From positions 10,776,106 to 10,840,105 of the forward strand of contig NC_045141.1 in assembly GCF_008831285.2 (NCBI RefSeq): 64,000 bases of DNA, in the 5' to 3' direction. Position numbers and translations under genes: made by a program. The first letter of the stretch is position 1. Each line of letters opens with the position of its first letter. The notes beneath the pieces are model-generated. The model had not been told where the DNA came from and did no database searches. It saw nothing but the letters and a program-made list of their open reading frames with translations. Of the stretch, positions 23,140 through 32,579 are shown piece by piece. The DNA is from Nymphaea colorata. Lineage: Eukaryota > Streptophyta > Magnoliopsida > Nymphaeales > Nymphaeaceae.

Positions 23140-24000
23140 TTCCCCCTCAAACCGAGCCGTTGCTGGAGGCCGAGTTTGTTCTTGAGAAGATTGAAAGTAC
23201 GCTTTGATAAGCTTTTGGTAAAAAGATTGGCCACTTGATTTTTGGTTGAAATGTACTTAGTTTCAAGTTGCTTTTGAGCAACTCTCTCTCTTACAGAATG
23301 AAAATCGATTTGAATGTGCTTGCTTCAGTTATGAAAAACTGGATTTGCTATCATATAAAGAGAGCTCTTATTGTCACAATGTAAAATTGGGACTTTGATA
23401 ATCTGTATACCAATGTCCTTCATTAAGAATTGCATCCATGTAAGTTCTACCACTGTCGACGCCATTTCTCTATATTCAGCCTTAGTACTAGATCTGGCTA
23501 CACTATTTTGCTTCTTGGCACTCCAAGACACACAATCTGCACCAAGACAACTACAAAAATCCTGTAGTGGATCACCTAGTTGAGAACATCCTGCCCAATC
23601 TGAATTTGAAAAAACATATAAATCAAGAGTGTTTTGCATCAATATGTTTAGTCCTGTGTGTATTGATCCTTTCATGAAACCCTAGAATCCTTTTGACCAT
23701 TTGATAGTGAATCTGAGATGGCTCATGCATATACTAACTAACATAATTGACAACAAAAGAGATATCTGCCCATGTTAAGGTCAAGTATTGCAAGGATCCA
23801 ACTATCTGCCTGTAGAGAGTAGGATTGGCAAATTTTATTTCATCATCTTTATACTGAGGCATTTTTGGACTCATTGGCATGATACTTGGTCTGCAGTCCT
23901 CCATCTTTGCTCTTTCAAGAATGCCCCTAGCATACTTGGTTTGACATAAGAGAATTCCTTGTTCTGTCCAAGTCACTTCAACTCCTAAAAAATAGCTCAA
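23010..24000 (-). pseudogene. Copia-2 RT end and RNase H, extending into the LTR
   Basis: YFLGVEVTWTEQGILLCQTK (about 23996-23937) and IVGSLQYLTLTWADISFVVN close the RT. RNase H keeps SNSDWAGC, SSTKAEYREMA and LHCDNKSS. The final frame (VANLFTKSLSKRTFNLLKNK) runs across the purine tract and about 130 bp into the 3' LTR before stopping at 23010. The U3 end of this LTR therefore appears to have been coding. Confidence 0.87.
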
Positions 24001-24039
24001 CCTGTCGAGATCTTTGACAGGAAACTCCTTGCAAAAAAA

Positions 24040-25083
24040 ACTTTACAGAAATATGGAACAATTTCCGGTTAAGATCATGTTGTCAACATACACAAGAAGT
24101 AGAAGAGTTTTTTATTTTTGATGTAATGTAAACATAGACGGATCAAGCATACTAGTAGAAAAGCCATAATCAAGAAGAAAACTGCTTAATCTAGCATACC
24201 ACATACACGACACTTGTTTCAGACCATAAAATTTTCGCTACAATTTACAAACATAACCTGGTTTTGTTTTATCTTCATACTTGGTTGGCTATCTTATGTA
24301 TACATCTTCATGAATAGCACCATGTAAGAAGGCGTTCTTAATATCTAGCTGTCTTATTTCCCACCGTCTAACAGTAGCAACGGAAAGGATCATTCTAATA
24401 GTGGTAGGACAAACCACTGAAAAAATGGTTTCATGGAAATCAATTCCTTCTTTTTGAGTGAATCCTCGAGCAACAAGTCTAGTTTTAAGTTTTTCCAACG
24501 ACCCATCTGATTTGAGTTTGGTTTTAAACACCCATTTTGATCCTACTAGATTCATCTTTGGGTCATAGGGTACAAGTCTCTAGGTTTTATTTTCATCTAA
24601 GGCTTCAATTTCTTCATCCATAGCTTTCTTCCAGCATGGTTTCTCAAGAGCTTCCTTAACACTTGAAGGTTCTTTAGGAATATCTTGATACAAAATATGT
24701 AAGTTGGCGTACTTGGGATTTGGTTTGAAAGTTCCCACCATTGATCTAGTGACCATCGTCCTAATCATAGTTGAAGGAGAAATAGTAGTGATATTATGCG
24801 CATCTTGTTCCAAGTTTTCAGTCGTGGACGTGTCAAGCATTTCATGTTCACCTTGATCTTGTTCCAAGTTTTCCAACTGATTGTGAACCGGCTGTAAATC
24901 AGCTAGCATAGTACTGTCTTTATTTCTATGCACTTGATCTTGTTCCAAGTTTTCCAGCTGATTGTGAACCGACTGTTCATTGATCATCATCTTGTCAATC
25001 GAAACCTCTAGAAGCTGAGAGTGGGTGCCAATCTCACCTCTTTCTTCACCTCTTTGCTCCTCATGAGTATAATTTCTTCGCAT
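24040..25083 (-). pseudogene. Copia-2 hinge and reverse transcriptase, YVDD altered
   Basis: A hydrophilic hinge (25083-24700) contains a repeated VHNQLENLEQDQ, two near-identical copies plus a third partial one. RT starts near 24660 (PCWKKAMDEEIEAL), with GSKWVFKTKLK, TRLVARGFTQKEGIDF and LDIKNAFLHGAIHEDVYIR. The catalytic box reads YVDN at 24090-24079 instead of YVDD, removing one of the two metal-binding Asp residues. Stops lie between blocks (for example at about 24580 and 24289). Confidence 0.88.
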
Positions 25084-25122
25084 AAGACTATCATCTTCTG
25101 AAGCTGGTTGCTCTATGTCCTC

Positions 25123-25960
25123 CTATTCCTCATTGAAAGAAATTAAATCTAAAGTTAGAGAATCTCCATCATATAATTGAGCAAGATTTTTATAAGGAAA
25201 AAAATGTTCATCAAAACAAACATGTCGAGAGATAAACAATTTTCCAGTGGCTGGATACAAGCAACGATATCCTTTGTGACTATCACTATACCTAAGAAAA
25301 ACACACGGGAGTGATCGAGGCTCCAATTTATCTCTTGCATAATCTCTCAAGTAAGGGAAACATCGACATCCAAAAACATGAAGAAAATCATATTTAGGAT
25401 GTTGTCCAAAAGACTTCAAGTAAGAAGAATCCATCTTAAGAGAAGATGAAGATAGCCTATTAATGAGAAAAATAGCACTGCTAAAAGCTTCAAACCAGAA
25501 ACGCTTGGGAACATTTGCATGCAACATCATAATCAAATCCAATTCCTTGATGTTTCGATGTTTTTTTTCTGTCATACCATTTTGTTGTTTGGTGTATGGG
25601 CAAGAAAACTGATGTTTGGTTCGAAGAGATTGTAGATAATCTCTAAATTTTGTACTTTTATGTTCTCCTCTTTCATATGATTGAATGACAAAAATCCTTT
25701 TATTAAATTGTGTCTCAACAAGTTTTTGGAAATGCTGAATGCAGACAAAAAAAATCAGATTTTGACTTCTAGGGGTATAGCCAAGTGAATCTAGAATGCT
25801 CATCAATAAAAATCACATAGTACCGATAACCAAAATGAGAACAAACAGGTGCTGGTCCCCATAAATCTGAATGAATTTTTTCAAAAAGATCAACAAATTT
25901 ATTTTCACGTTCAAGGAACGGTAACCTACTTGATTTGCCAAGTTGTCAGCTATGACAAAT
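25123..25960 (-). pseudogene. Copia-2 integrase fragment
   Basis: The minus strand shows the Glu-containing block QQNGMTEKKHRNIKE (the canonical form is NGVAERKHRHI.E), WFEAFSSAIFLINRL, HVFGCRCFPYLRDYARDKL and HKGYRCLYPATGKLFISRHV. These are catalytic-core end and C-terminal integrase blocks. The N-terminal half (25806-25960) is decayed and in other frames. Confidence 0.87.
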
Positions 25961-26080
25961 AGAAGTTCTAGAAACTAAAGACTAAACAATAATCAAATTT
26001 TCTGCTGTAAATGTCTCACTACGCCATTATGAGGATGTCCTAATCTGAAATGCCATTGTTCTTCTGAAACACACTGAAAC

Positions 26081-26461
26081 CTAGATGAAAAATATGTTGT
26101 ATGTCTGGCCTTGCCGATAGTGTAGACTCCAGCCCTGTGCCACTATTTTCCCTGTTCTTCTGTCCTTTATAAGACAACATGATGAGGAAAATTCAAAAAC
26201 ATACAACAATTCACTAGTTAGTTGACTGACAGAAAGTAAGTCTTTCTTTAATTTGGGAACATATAGAACATGAGAAAGAGGAATTGATGATCGACCTATA
26301 TCAACTTCACTATTACCAATATGAGTCATCGGAAGAGATGTGGTATCTCCAACAATAACATGATCATATCCATGATAAGAAGAGATCTTAAAAATCTTAC
26401 CAGGGTTCCCAGTCATGTGAGCTGAAGCTTCGGTATCAGCCAACCATTTAGAGTCATTTGC
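26081..26461 (-). pseudogene. Copia-2 protease region, active site altered
   Basis: Reads WLADTEASAHMTGN at about 26448-26407. The family active site is D-T-G or D-S-G; here the Gly codon reads Glu (26431-26429), which should abolish aspartic protease activity. Downstream LPLSHVLYVPKLKKDLLSVSQL-like sequence marks the protease to pre-integrase junction. The frame ends at a stop near 26081. Confidence 0.85.
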
Positions 26462-26703
26462 TTCATCAATAGTGATAGTGGCTAGAGCTTGTTGGGCATC
26501 CTCACCTTGATAGGTATGGTTGAATCATTCAAAACACTTGATGCTAGAATGATATTTTTTACCACAAATTTGATAAACAATAGGGTTATTATTTCTCTTC
26601 TCATCACCATTAGAAGAAAGATTGAAATTTTCATGTTGCTAGTCACCTGGCCAATTTTGATATTGTCACATCCTCTATAGCCGCATCCACGCCCGCGGCC
26701 ATG

Positions 26704-27381
26704 TTATGATTGTTGGCATGTCATTGCCATGATAGGAGGAGTGGGACTTTTTAACCATGAATCAAAACTTTGAAGGAGAGAAATGACCTCTTCATAAGGA
26801 GGTGTAGGTGGATGAATCATGGCTGCAATAAACGCTTCGCATCCTTCTCCAAGTCCTTGAAGCAGCCAATAAACTTGTGCCCCCTCATCAACAGTTTTTC
26901 CAATAGCTGAAAGATTGTCGCATATTCGTTTGAATTTGCCTATATATTCTTCCATAGAGTCATCATTCTTATTAAGCAAAGTGAGCAAATGTGTGAGATG
27001 AAATTTTCTTTCACGTGATTTACAAGAGAAAGCATTCATAAGAGCCCTCCAAATATCTTTGGATGTCTCAAAGCCAACAACTAGGCCAAGAGCACTTTCA
27101 GATAGCGTGCTGGTTATCCACCCCTTGGTTAAGGGGTCAGTCTTCTTCCAAACAGTAGATTGGGGATTGGGCACCAGTTTCTGAGAATAAGAATCATTGA
27201 TAAGTTCTGGTGAAGCAGCAACCTTGTCAGTCAAAAATCCTTGAAGATCTTGGCTCTCAACCAGTGCCAAAATCTGTGTCTTCCATAGAAGGAAATTCTC
27301 AGCTCGAAGCTAGAGGGAGACAAAGTTTGACACATTGATTGTGTAGGGATGAGGAAAAATAATTGAGGAAGATAATGCCAT
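26704..27381 (-). pseudogene. Copia-2 gag (nonsense-interrupted)
   Basis: It opens at the ATG at 27381. Codon 24 is TAG (27312-27310) where family members read on, and the frame then continues through LVESQDLQGF, LSESALGLVVGFETSKDIW and LTHLLTLLNKNDDSMEEYIG to a TAA at 26706-26704. These are UBN2-type gag blocks. The zinc knuckle lies beyond, in another frame at about 26580-26535: YQICGKKYHSSIKCFE, in which the first Cys of the CCHC motif reads Tyr. So gag is broken by a stop, a shift and a lost zinc ligand. Confidence 0.87.
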
Positions 27382-28140
27382 ATATCCTTGAGTTGTAGAG
27401 TAGGAGACAACCAACAAAACATAGATCGAAGAGCAATAGAGGGGCATCTTAAATCAAGAGAGAAAGCCTGCAAGCTTTACCAACCTCGAACTGGTGTTGG
27501 AGCAGGGTACAGCAGCAGGAGAGGCGGATGATGCATCGATTTTGACTGGCACCAATGTCAGTTCAGGTCGAGCACCGGTCCATTGGAAGTGCAACCTCCA
27601 TACAATAATTTCTGTTAAATCTCACAGTAAGAGGCGGGTGGTGGAACTAATGCAGACTTTTGAAGTTGGGAGGCGGTGGTCGGTTAGCCTATCTTTCTTG
27701 GCCCACGGAAGGAAGGAAGAGGCTGCCAGAATTCTAAAGATTTCGGCTGGCTCTGGTGTCGGTTCCGGTCGAGCATTGGTCCGTTGGATCTGCAACAGGA
27801 AGGAGATTCTTGCTGTGAAATGTTGTAGTGGGAGATCACCTATGGTGATAACACCAGAGGATAAACGAAAGGCAGAAATGAATGTTGCCCCTGTTCCTCC
27901 TGTTTCTCGACCAGCGATGCTTCAAAATTCAATCGCTCCCTCCTCAAAGCTCAAAAAAATTCTTACCATGCACTAGGAGGATCTGCAGATGTTGAGGAAA
28001 GGATTTAAGTCCTGCTCGATAGCAATACTGGTCGAATTTGACAATGCCAGCACAATTTTTCACTGTGAACAAACAGACAAAACTATCTCTGTTCTTTCTC
28101 TGTTACAGCAACAGGAATTGATTGCTATAGCTGCTTTTCA
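27382..28140 (-). other. Copia-2 untranslated leader with internal duplication
   Basis: About 760 bp between PBS and gag. An imperfect duplication (about 27538-27598 and 27739-27795) shares GACTGGC(A/T)C..GTGTC, GGTCGAGCA and GTCC(A/G)TTGGA. A plus-strand open frame of 160 codons (27494-27976) overlaps it but is antisense to the element and has no family match. Confidence 0.7.
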
Positions 28141-28153
28141 CGCTTTGATACCA
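28141..28153 (-). other. Copia-2 primer-binding site
   Basis: The minus strand TGGTATCAAAGCG abuts the LTR. It matches the initiator-tRNA site except for an A in TCAAAGC instead of TCAGAGC. Confidence 0.85.
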
Positions 28154-28530
28154 CAAAGAAAATGTGAAGAATGGTAAATAAAGCAAGGAAGAAATGAGAA
28201 TTAACGTGGTTCAGCTTAGCTAAGCCTACGTCCACGATCAGAAGGCACTCAGACTTTCGTTTTTATTGATGAGAAGAAGATGATTACAACGATAGAGTTG
28301 AGTCCCTTTTATGGGGAAGAAAATCACGTTTTATCATAGGCAAGATCGTTCTTGCCTAGATTAGATGAAATCTTCATGTAATACCAAATTTGTTGCCTTT
28401 CTGATTTTCTGCCTTTTTCACCCAATCGTAATCTTCTGTTACCAAATTGACATCTTTATCCATCTCTTGATTGTCGATTTTCTCTCCTACAGATTTGTCA
28501 TCTTTATCGTCCTTACCAGTTTTGTTAACA
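28154..28530 (-). repeat. Copia-2 5' LTR
   Basis: 377 bp. It contains AATAAAAACG on the minus strand (a polyadenylation-type signal) and the CTGAACCACGTTAAT motif. The inner end is CTTTG rather than the canonical CA. Confidence 0.93.
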
Positions 28531-28535
28531 AAATC

Positions 28536-30639
28536 AAGTCCACAAAAAGAAACTAGATACCATTGATGACATTAAAAAAAGTAAAAAATAATCAAAATGG
28601 GAGTGCTCCCTAGTTGATGTGGTGCCCTCGTGGTGTAGATGTGGCCGCCATATATGCTGATGTAAAACCCAAGGTGGGAAGCATTCAAAATTCAAATCGT
28701 GTCTCTAGATTGGCTGCTTCTAGGTTTGATGAGCTATTTTAGAGAAACCACAAAAATGGGGTGGCAAGGTCAGGTGGCACCCTATTGGATTCTTAGTGGC
28801 TATAGTGGCGTTAGGGCATGTTGGCTGGTCCAACATGACCGGATGGCCTCTCCATTAGATAAAGTGGCACACTTGACCTCCTAGGATGCTTGTGTGGTGG
28901 GCTTAGACTAGCTGAAGGTGTTCCAACTAGTAGACGGGCCGTGTGTACTATGTTCATAGGGGCACAATGCAAGGGCTGGCTGCTGGCTTCAGCATGGCCA
29001 ACCTTGCTGAACTAGGTTGGGCACGGCCAAGGTGCATGCTTTTTAGCTTTGGACGGGGCTTTTGTCCTCGGTAGTGTTGAGCCAGGTGTTGACTACACCT
29101 AGTTTTTCTCCTCTATTGGTGGACTCGATGTCGGCTAGTGCACAGGGTGTGACCAGGTTGAGGCAAGCTGGTGCGGCCTCGGGGGCCTTTCATGTCACTC
29201 CAACACCCACATTAAATTGTCCCCATGCTTCTGGTCGATTTTCCTCTGCTCCCTCTCTCTTTAGAGCATCCCCTTAAAAACCCTTTCTATTGTCGTTGAA
29301 ACTGCCATAGACTAGACGATGACCCATAGTCATGGCTACAACTGCTTGTTACAGGCCACTTGCATTTAGGTCACTAGACCCCTTGTTGTCATGCTAAGGC
29401 CTCGATCAGTAGAAGGCCCAATTATCAGCTTAGGCTCGGCCATGACCAGCTGGCATACGTCATGCATGGTCCAGTTGCCTTGGCCCTACCAAGCTAGCAC
29501 CACAGCTTGTTAGGCAAACCTGTTCTAGCTCCCAAGTAAGGCCAAGTTCTGCCTAGCCACCTTGACCAGGCCAGACCGATGGTGCCAACCAGTGCTCGGC
29601 CAGAGCCCAGCTATGGCAAGGCCTTGTCCACTGCCTGGCCAGCATCAGGATGACCCAGTTGTAGTTGAATTCAAATGTCCAGGCTACAAGTAGTCAAGCG
29701 CTTGGCCTCTGCCTGCCAGCCAATACAGCCCACACTGAGTTAGGGCCCGACTATGGCCAGGCATAAGCATCCACATGACCAATGCCATCAACCACCCTAC
29801 TGCATTGTTTCCTTCTTCAGCTCCTCTATGTCACCACTCCTCACCTGAAAGCCTAAGCCTTTGACAAGCTCATGGCCAGTCCAACACTGGCTAGGAGTAG
29901 ACCCTAGCCCTGCTGCCGGGTGGCCTCCATTGCCTCAGGTTCATTGCAGCCTGCTCAATGAAAGAACCTCTTCATGTAGTGCATAACCTTTGACCGAGCT
30001 ACTTGGGCCTTGCCCAAGCCAGCCTATCCAACCTAATCGAGCCCTTTGTCGACAAGGCCAAGTGGGTGTAGGATGGACCCATAGCCAAAGAGGCTAAGGA
30101 AGTATGTGACCCAGTTCATGGATTCATCCCCAGAGACTGTCCTTAGGCTCAAACTACGATCACAAGTTTAGGGCCCCTTGTTCAGCTATGACACCCATGG
30201 ACCCAAGGTCCAAGGTTCTTTCTCTGTCTCTAGATCTATCTGCCTTCTCTCATATGGATTTAGTGCTTTGTGCCAACACGCATATAGAGAGTGGGCATTG
30301 TTGTGAGTATCAGTTAGTGGTTGGAAATTCTTGTACTTGAGATATTTGCTCCAGGACTTGTCTGGATGGAACACATTGTACATAAATCTAATTGATAGAG
30401 ATTGCAACTATAGAATAGGCTGCATCACTATGCCAACCAGCATGCAACATTATTTAATAGTCAAGTTAATGCCCAAACAACTTTTTGCTTCGGGAAAGTC
30501 AATTCCTCCCTCTTCTGGTGTCATATGACTTGCATGGTTATGTTATCATGCCCTATTAAGTTTATAGAAAAAAATGCAACTCCTTATTCCTAAGTATTTA
30601 AATTGTATTTGGCATGATTAATTATTATTAATCTGGATT
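28536..30639. other. GC-richer repeat zone right of Copia-2
   Basis: No gene. It has TGGCC/GGCCA-rich low-complexity DNA like 19594-22140. A possible tRNA-derived SINE-like stretch lies at about 28618-28730 (GGTGTAGATGTGGCCGCC followed by AATTCAAATCG), without confirmed ends. 30070-30410 is the partner of the repeat at 20360-20690. Confidence 0.45.
30070..30410. repeat. Diverged direct repeat, right copy
   Basis: Partner of 20360-20690, same orientation, about 9.7 kb apart, with Copia-2 between them. Confidence 0.7.
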
Positions 30640-31600
30640 ATCTCATCATTGACTCAGCTAATTCATGCTCAAGTGGTTGGGTTGAGAACCTTATGGACTA
30701 CTCTTAAAGAGTCATTTGTAGCTCAATTAAGATCTAAAGTTATGCGACTAAAGAAACAACTTTTTACCCTTAACAAGGGTTCAAAATAAATTGAAGAGCT
30801 TTTTCAACCACTTAAAATGATCGGAAATCAAATTGCCTATGCCTTCTAAATGAGTAGAAGAAGATGACATGGTCCTCCACATACGATGAGCCTTGCCACC
30901 AAAACAGAGTATGTACAAGACTTCTGTTGCCACGAGAAACGACCCTCTCTTTAGTCGAACTACATGCCTTATTCTTGACTCATGAGCCTCCAATAAATGA
31001 GGATGAATGGAATGAAATAGTGACTTCTCTTAATGTGAATTGTGCTAATGATTCTGGTTTTAGTGCCGACAGTGGTGAACGTCATTCTAACAGGAGGTGA
31101 GGAAGTAGTTGACACTATGGCCAAAGTCGGGTAATATATCAATATTGTGACAAGGCAGTGACCAGGGCCAAGTCCTGTTTCAAGATATCTAAACTAGGTG
31201 GGAAGTAAAAACACCATGTTGCACCTCCTTCAGATTCATCTCCTCCAAGAACCTTTCATATTGACTCCTCAGATTTTGGAGCTAGCCACCATGTCACTAA
31301 TGGCCTGAATTCCTTATCCATTCAAAAACCATATGATGGAAAAAGGTGGCCAAATTGGAACTGGTGCAGGTTAATTTGCTCATCAATTCCTCTAGTCATT
31401 CTTATTTCAACATGAACAATCCTAATTTTAGTTCGAAAGATATTCTTTATGTTTCTGAAATTACCAAAAATCTACTTTCAGTGCAAAAATTCACTATGGA
31501 TAATCGAATCATTGTAGAATTTCATCCAAACTTTTGTGTTGTGAAGGATTTAGCGACAAAAAATGGTGCTCATGCATCTTAGCTGAATGAAGGACATCAT
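30640..31600 (+). pseudogene. Copia-4 gag and protease remnant
   Basis: UBN2-like words (LWTTLKESFVAQLRSKVMRL, KKQLFTLNKG) are followed by gag C-terminal sequence. A decayed protease reads IDSSDFGASHHVTNG at about 31259-31303, where family members have IDSGA..HVT. The next block, DILYVSEITKNLLSVQKF (about 31438-31491), matches the post-protease LYVP...NLLSV.KF pattern. Many stops. Confidence 0.72.
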
Positions 31601-32570
31601 GAATAAGTCAGCAAGAGGAGATTGGTGAGGTTACTCGATAGATCAATGGCATCATCGCCTAGGGAATCTGCCTTTTAAGGTGGTCAAGCAAGTAGTTTGT
31701 GATTTTGGTTTACCTTCTTCCATTTATTTTGACAATCATATTTGTGAGGGCCAGTTAAGGGGGAATCTCTCATGCTCTTCTATTTACTTCGTCTATTAAA
31801 TGTTTCAATGTTCCTCTTGAAATTATATTCTCCAATGTTGAGGGATCGGCACACACAATGCCACAAATAGTATCTTCATTTTGTAGATCATTTTTCAAGG
31901 ATTACATATATTTTTCTTTCAAACAAGTCTGATGTTGTTGTTGCCTTCAAATATTTTAAAAACAAATTAAACACCAGATTTGATATAAAAACCAAAGTTC
32001 TTCGAACTAAGGAGGCGGAGATTGCTCTCAAAGGTTTCTTAGATGAATATGGTATAGCTCATCATATGTCTTGTTCCCACCCTCTGCAACAAAATGGTCT
32101 TGCAGAAAGAAAACATAACCACATTGTAAAGGCAATATTATACCTCAGGAGCCAAGCGAGTCGTCCTAAAAATATTGGACATATGCCTTCTTCATAGTAG
32201 TTTAACTCATAAGCAGAATGTCTCTTCTGTCCAAACAACAATATTGCTTTTCAAAAGCTATTTAATGGCACACCAGTTTATAATTTTTAAAAAGTCTTTG
32301 GGTGTCCTTGTTATCCAGATTTGAAAGCTTATAATCAAAACAAGTTTGATTTCAAATCCAAATGCCATACATTTCTTGGGTATAGTTTGCAACACAAAGG
32401 GCACTAGTGCTTAAACATGCGTTTGCATCCCCAAAAATCTATTTTGGGTTTTGGGGTGCTTCAGAAAAATTTTTTTTTTTTCAAATGAGAGAAAATGTCA
32501 CCCATCCATTGGTACAAGGATTGACCATTCTTGGTGCCTTTACCCGGAGTAATCAATCTGAGCGCTATGC
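31601..32570 (+). pseudogene. Copia-4 integrase remnant
   Basis: Scattered matches in changing frames: SFFKDYIYFSFK at about 31890-31925; the zone around HHMSC..PLQQNGLAERKHNHIV at about 32060-32130, which contains the Glu block; and FLGYSLQHKGH at about 32372-32404. Matching ends near 32570. Confidence 0.68.
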
Positions 32571-32579
32571 TTATTCTTG

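Larger units (their letters stand above)
22764..28530 (-). mobile_element. Copia-2: full-length degenerate Ty1/copia element
   Basis: The left LTR 22764-23139 (376 bp) and right LTR 28154-28530 (377 bp) are flanked by a perfect 5-bp duplication AAATC at 22759-22763 and 28531-28535. On the minus strand the 5' LTR starts TGTTAACAAAAC; the primer site TGGTATCAAAGCG follows at 28153-28141. A purine tract (GGTTTGAGGGGGAA, about 23153-23140) precedes the 3' LTR. The order is leader, gag, protease, integrase, RT, RNase H. By-eye LTR divergence is about one base in ten, the oldest of the three complete Copia elements here. Many stops and shifts, plus lost catalytic residues, show it is dead. Confidence 0.95.

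Noticed and set aside
27494-27976. 160-codon plus-strand frame
   Set aside because: It is antisense within the Copia-2 leader, spans a leader duplication and matches nothing known.
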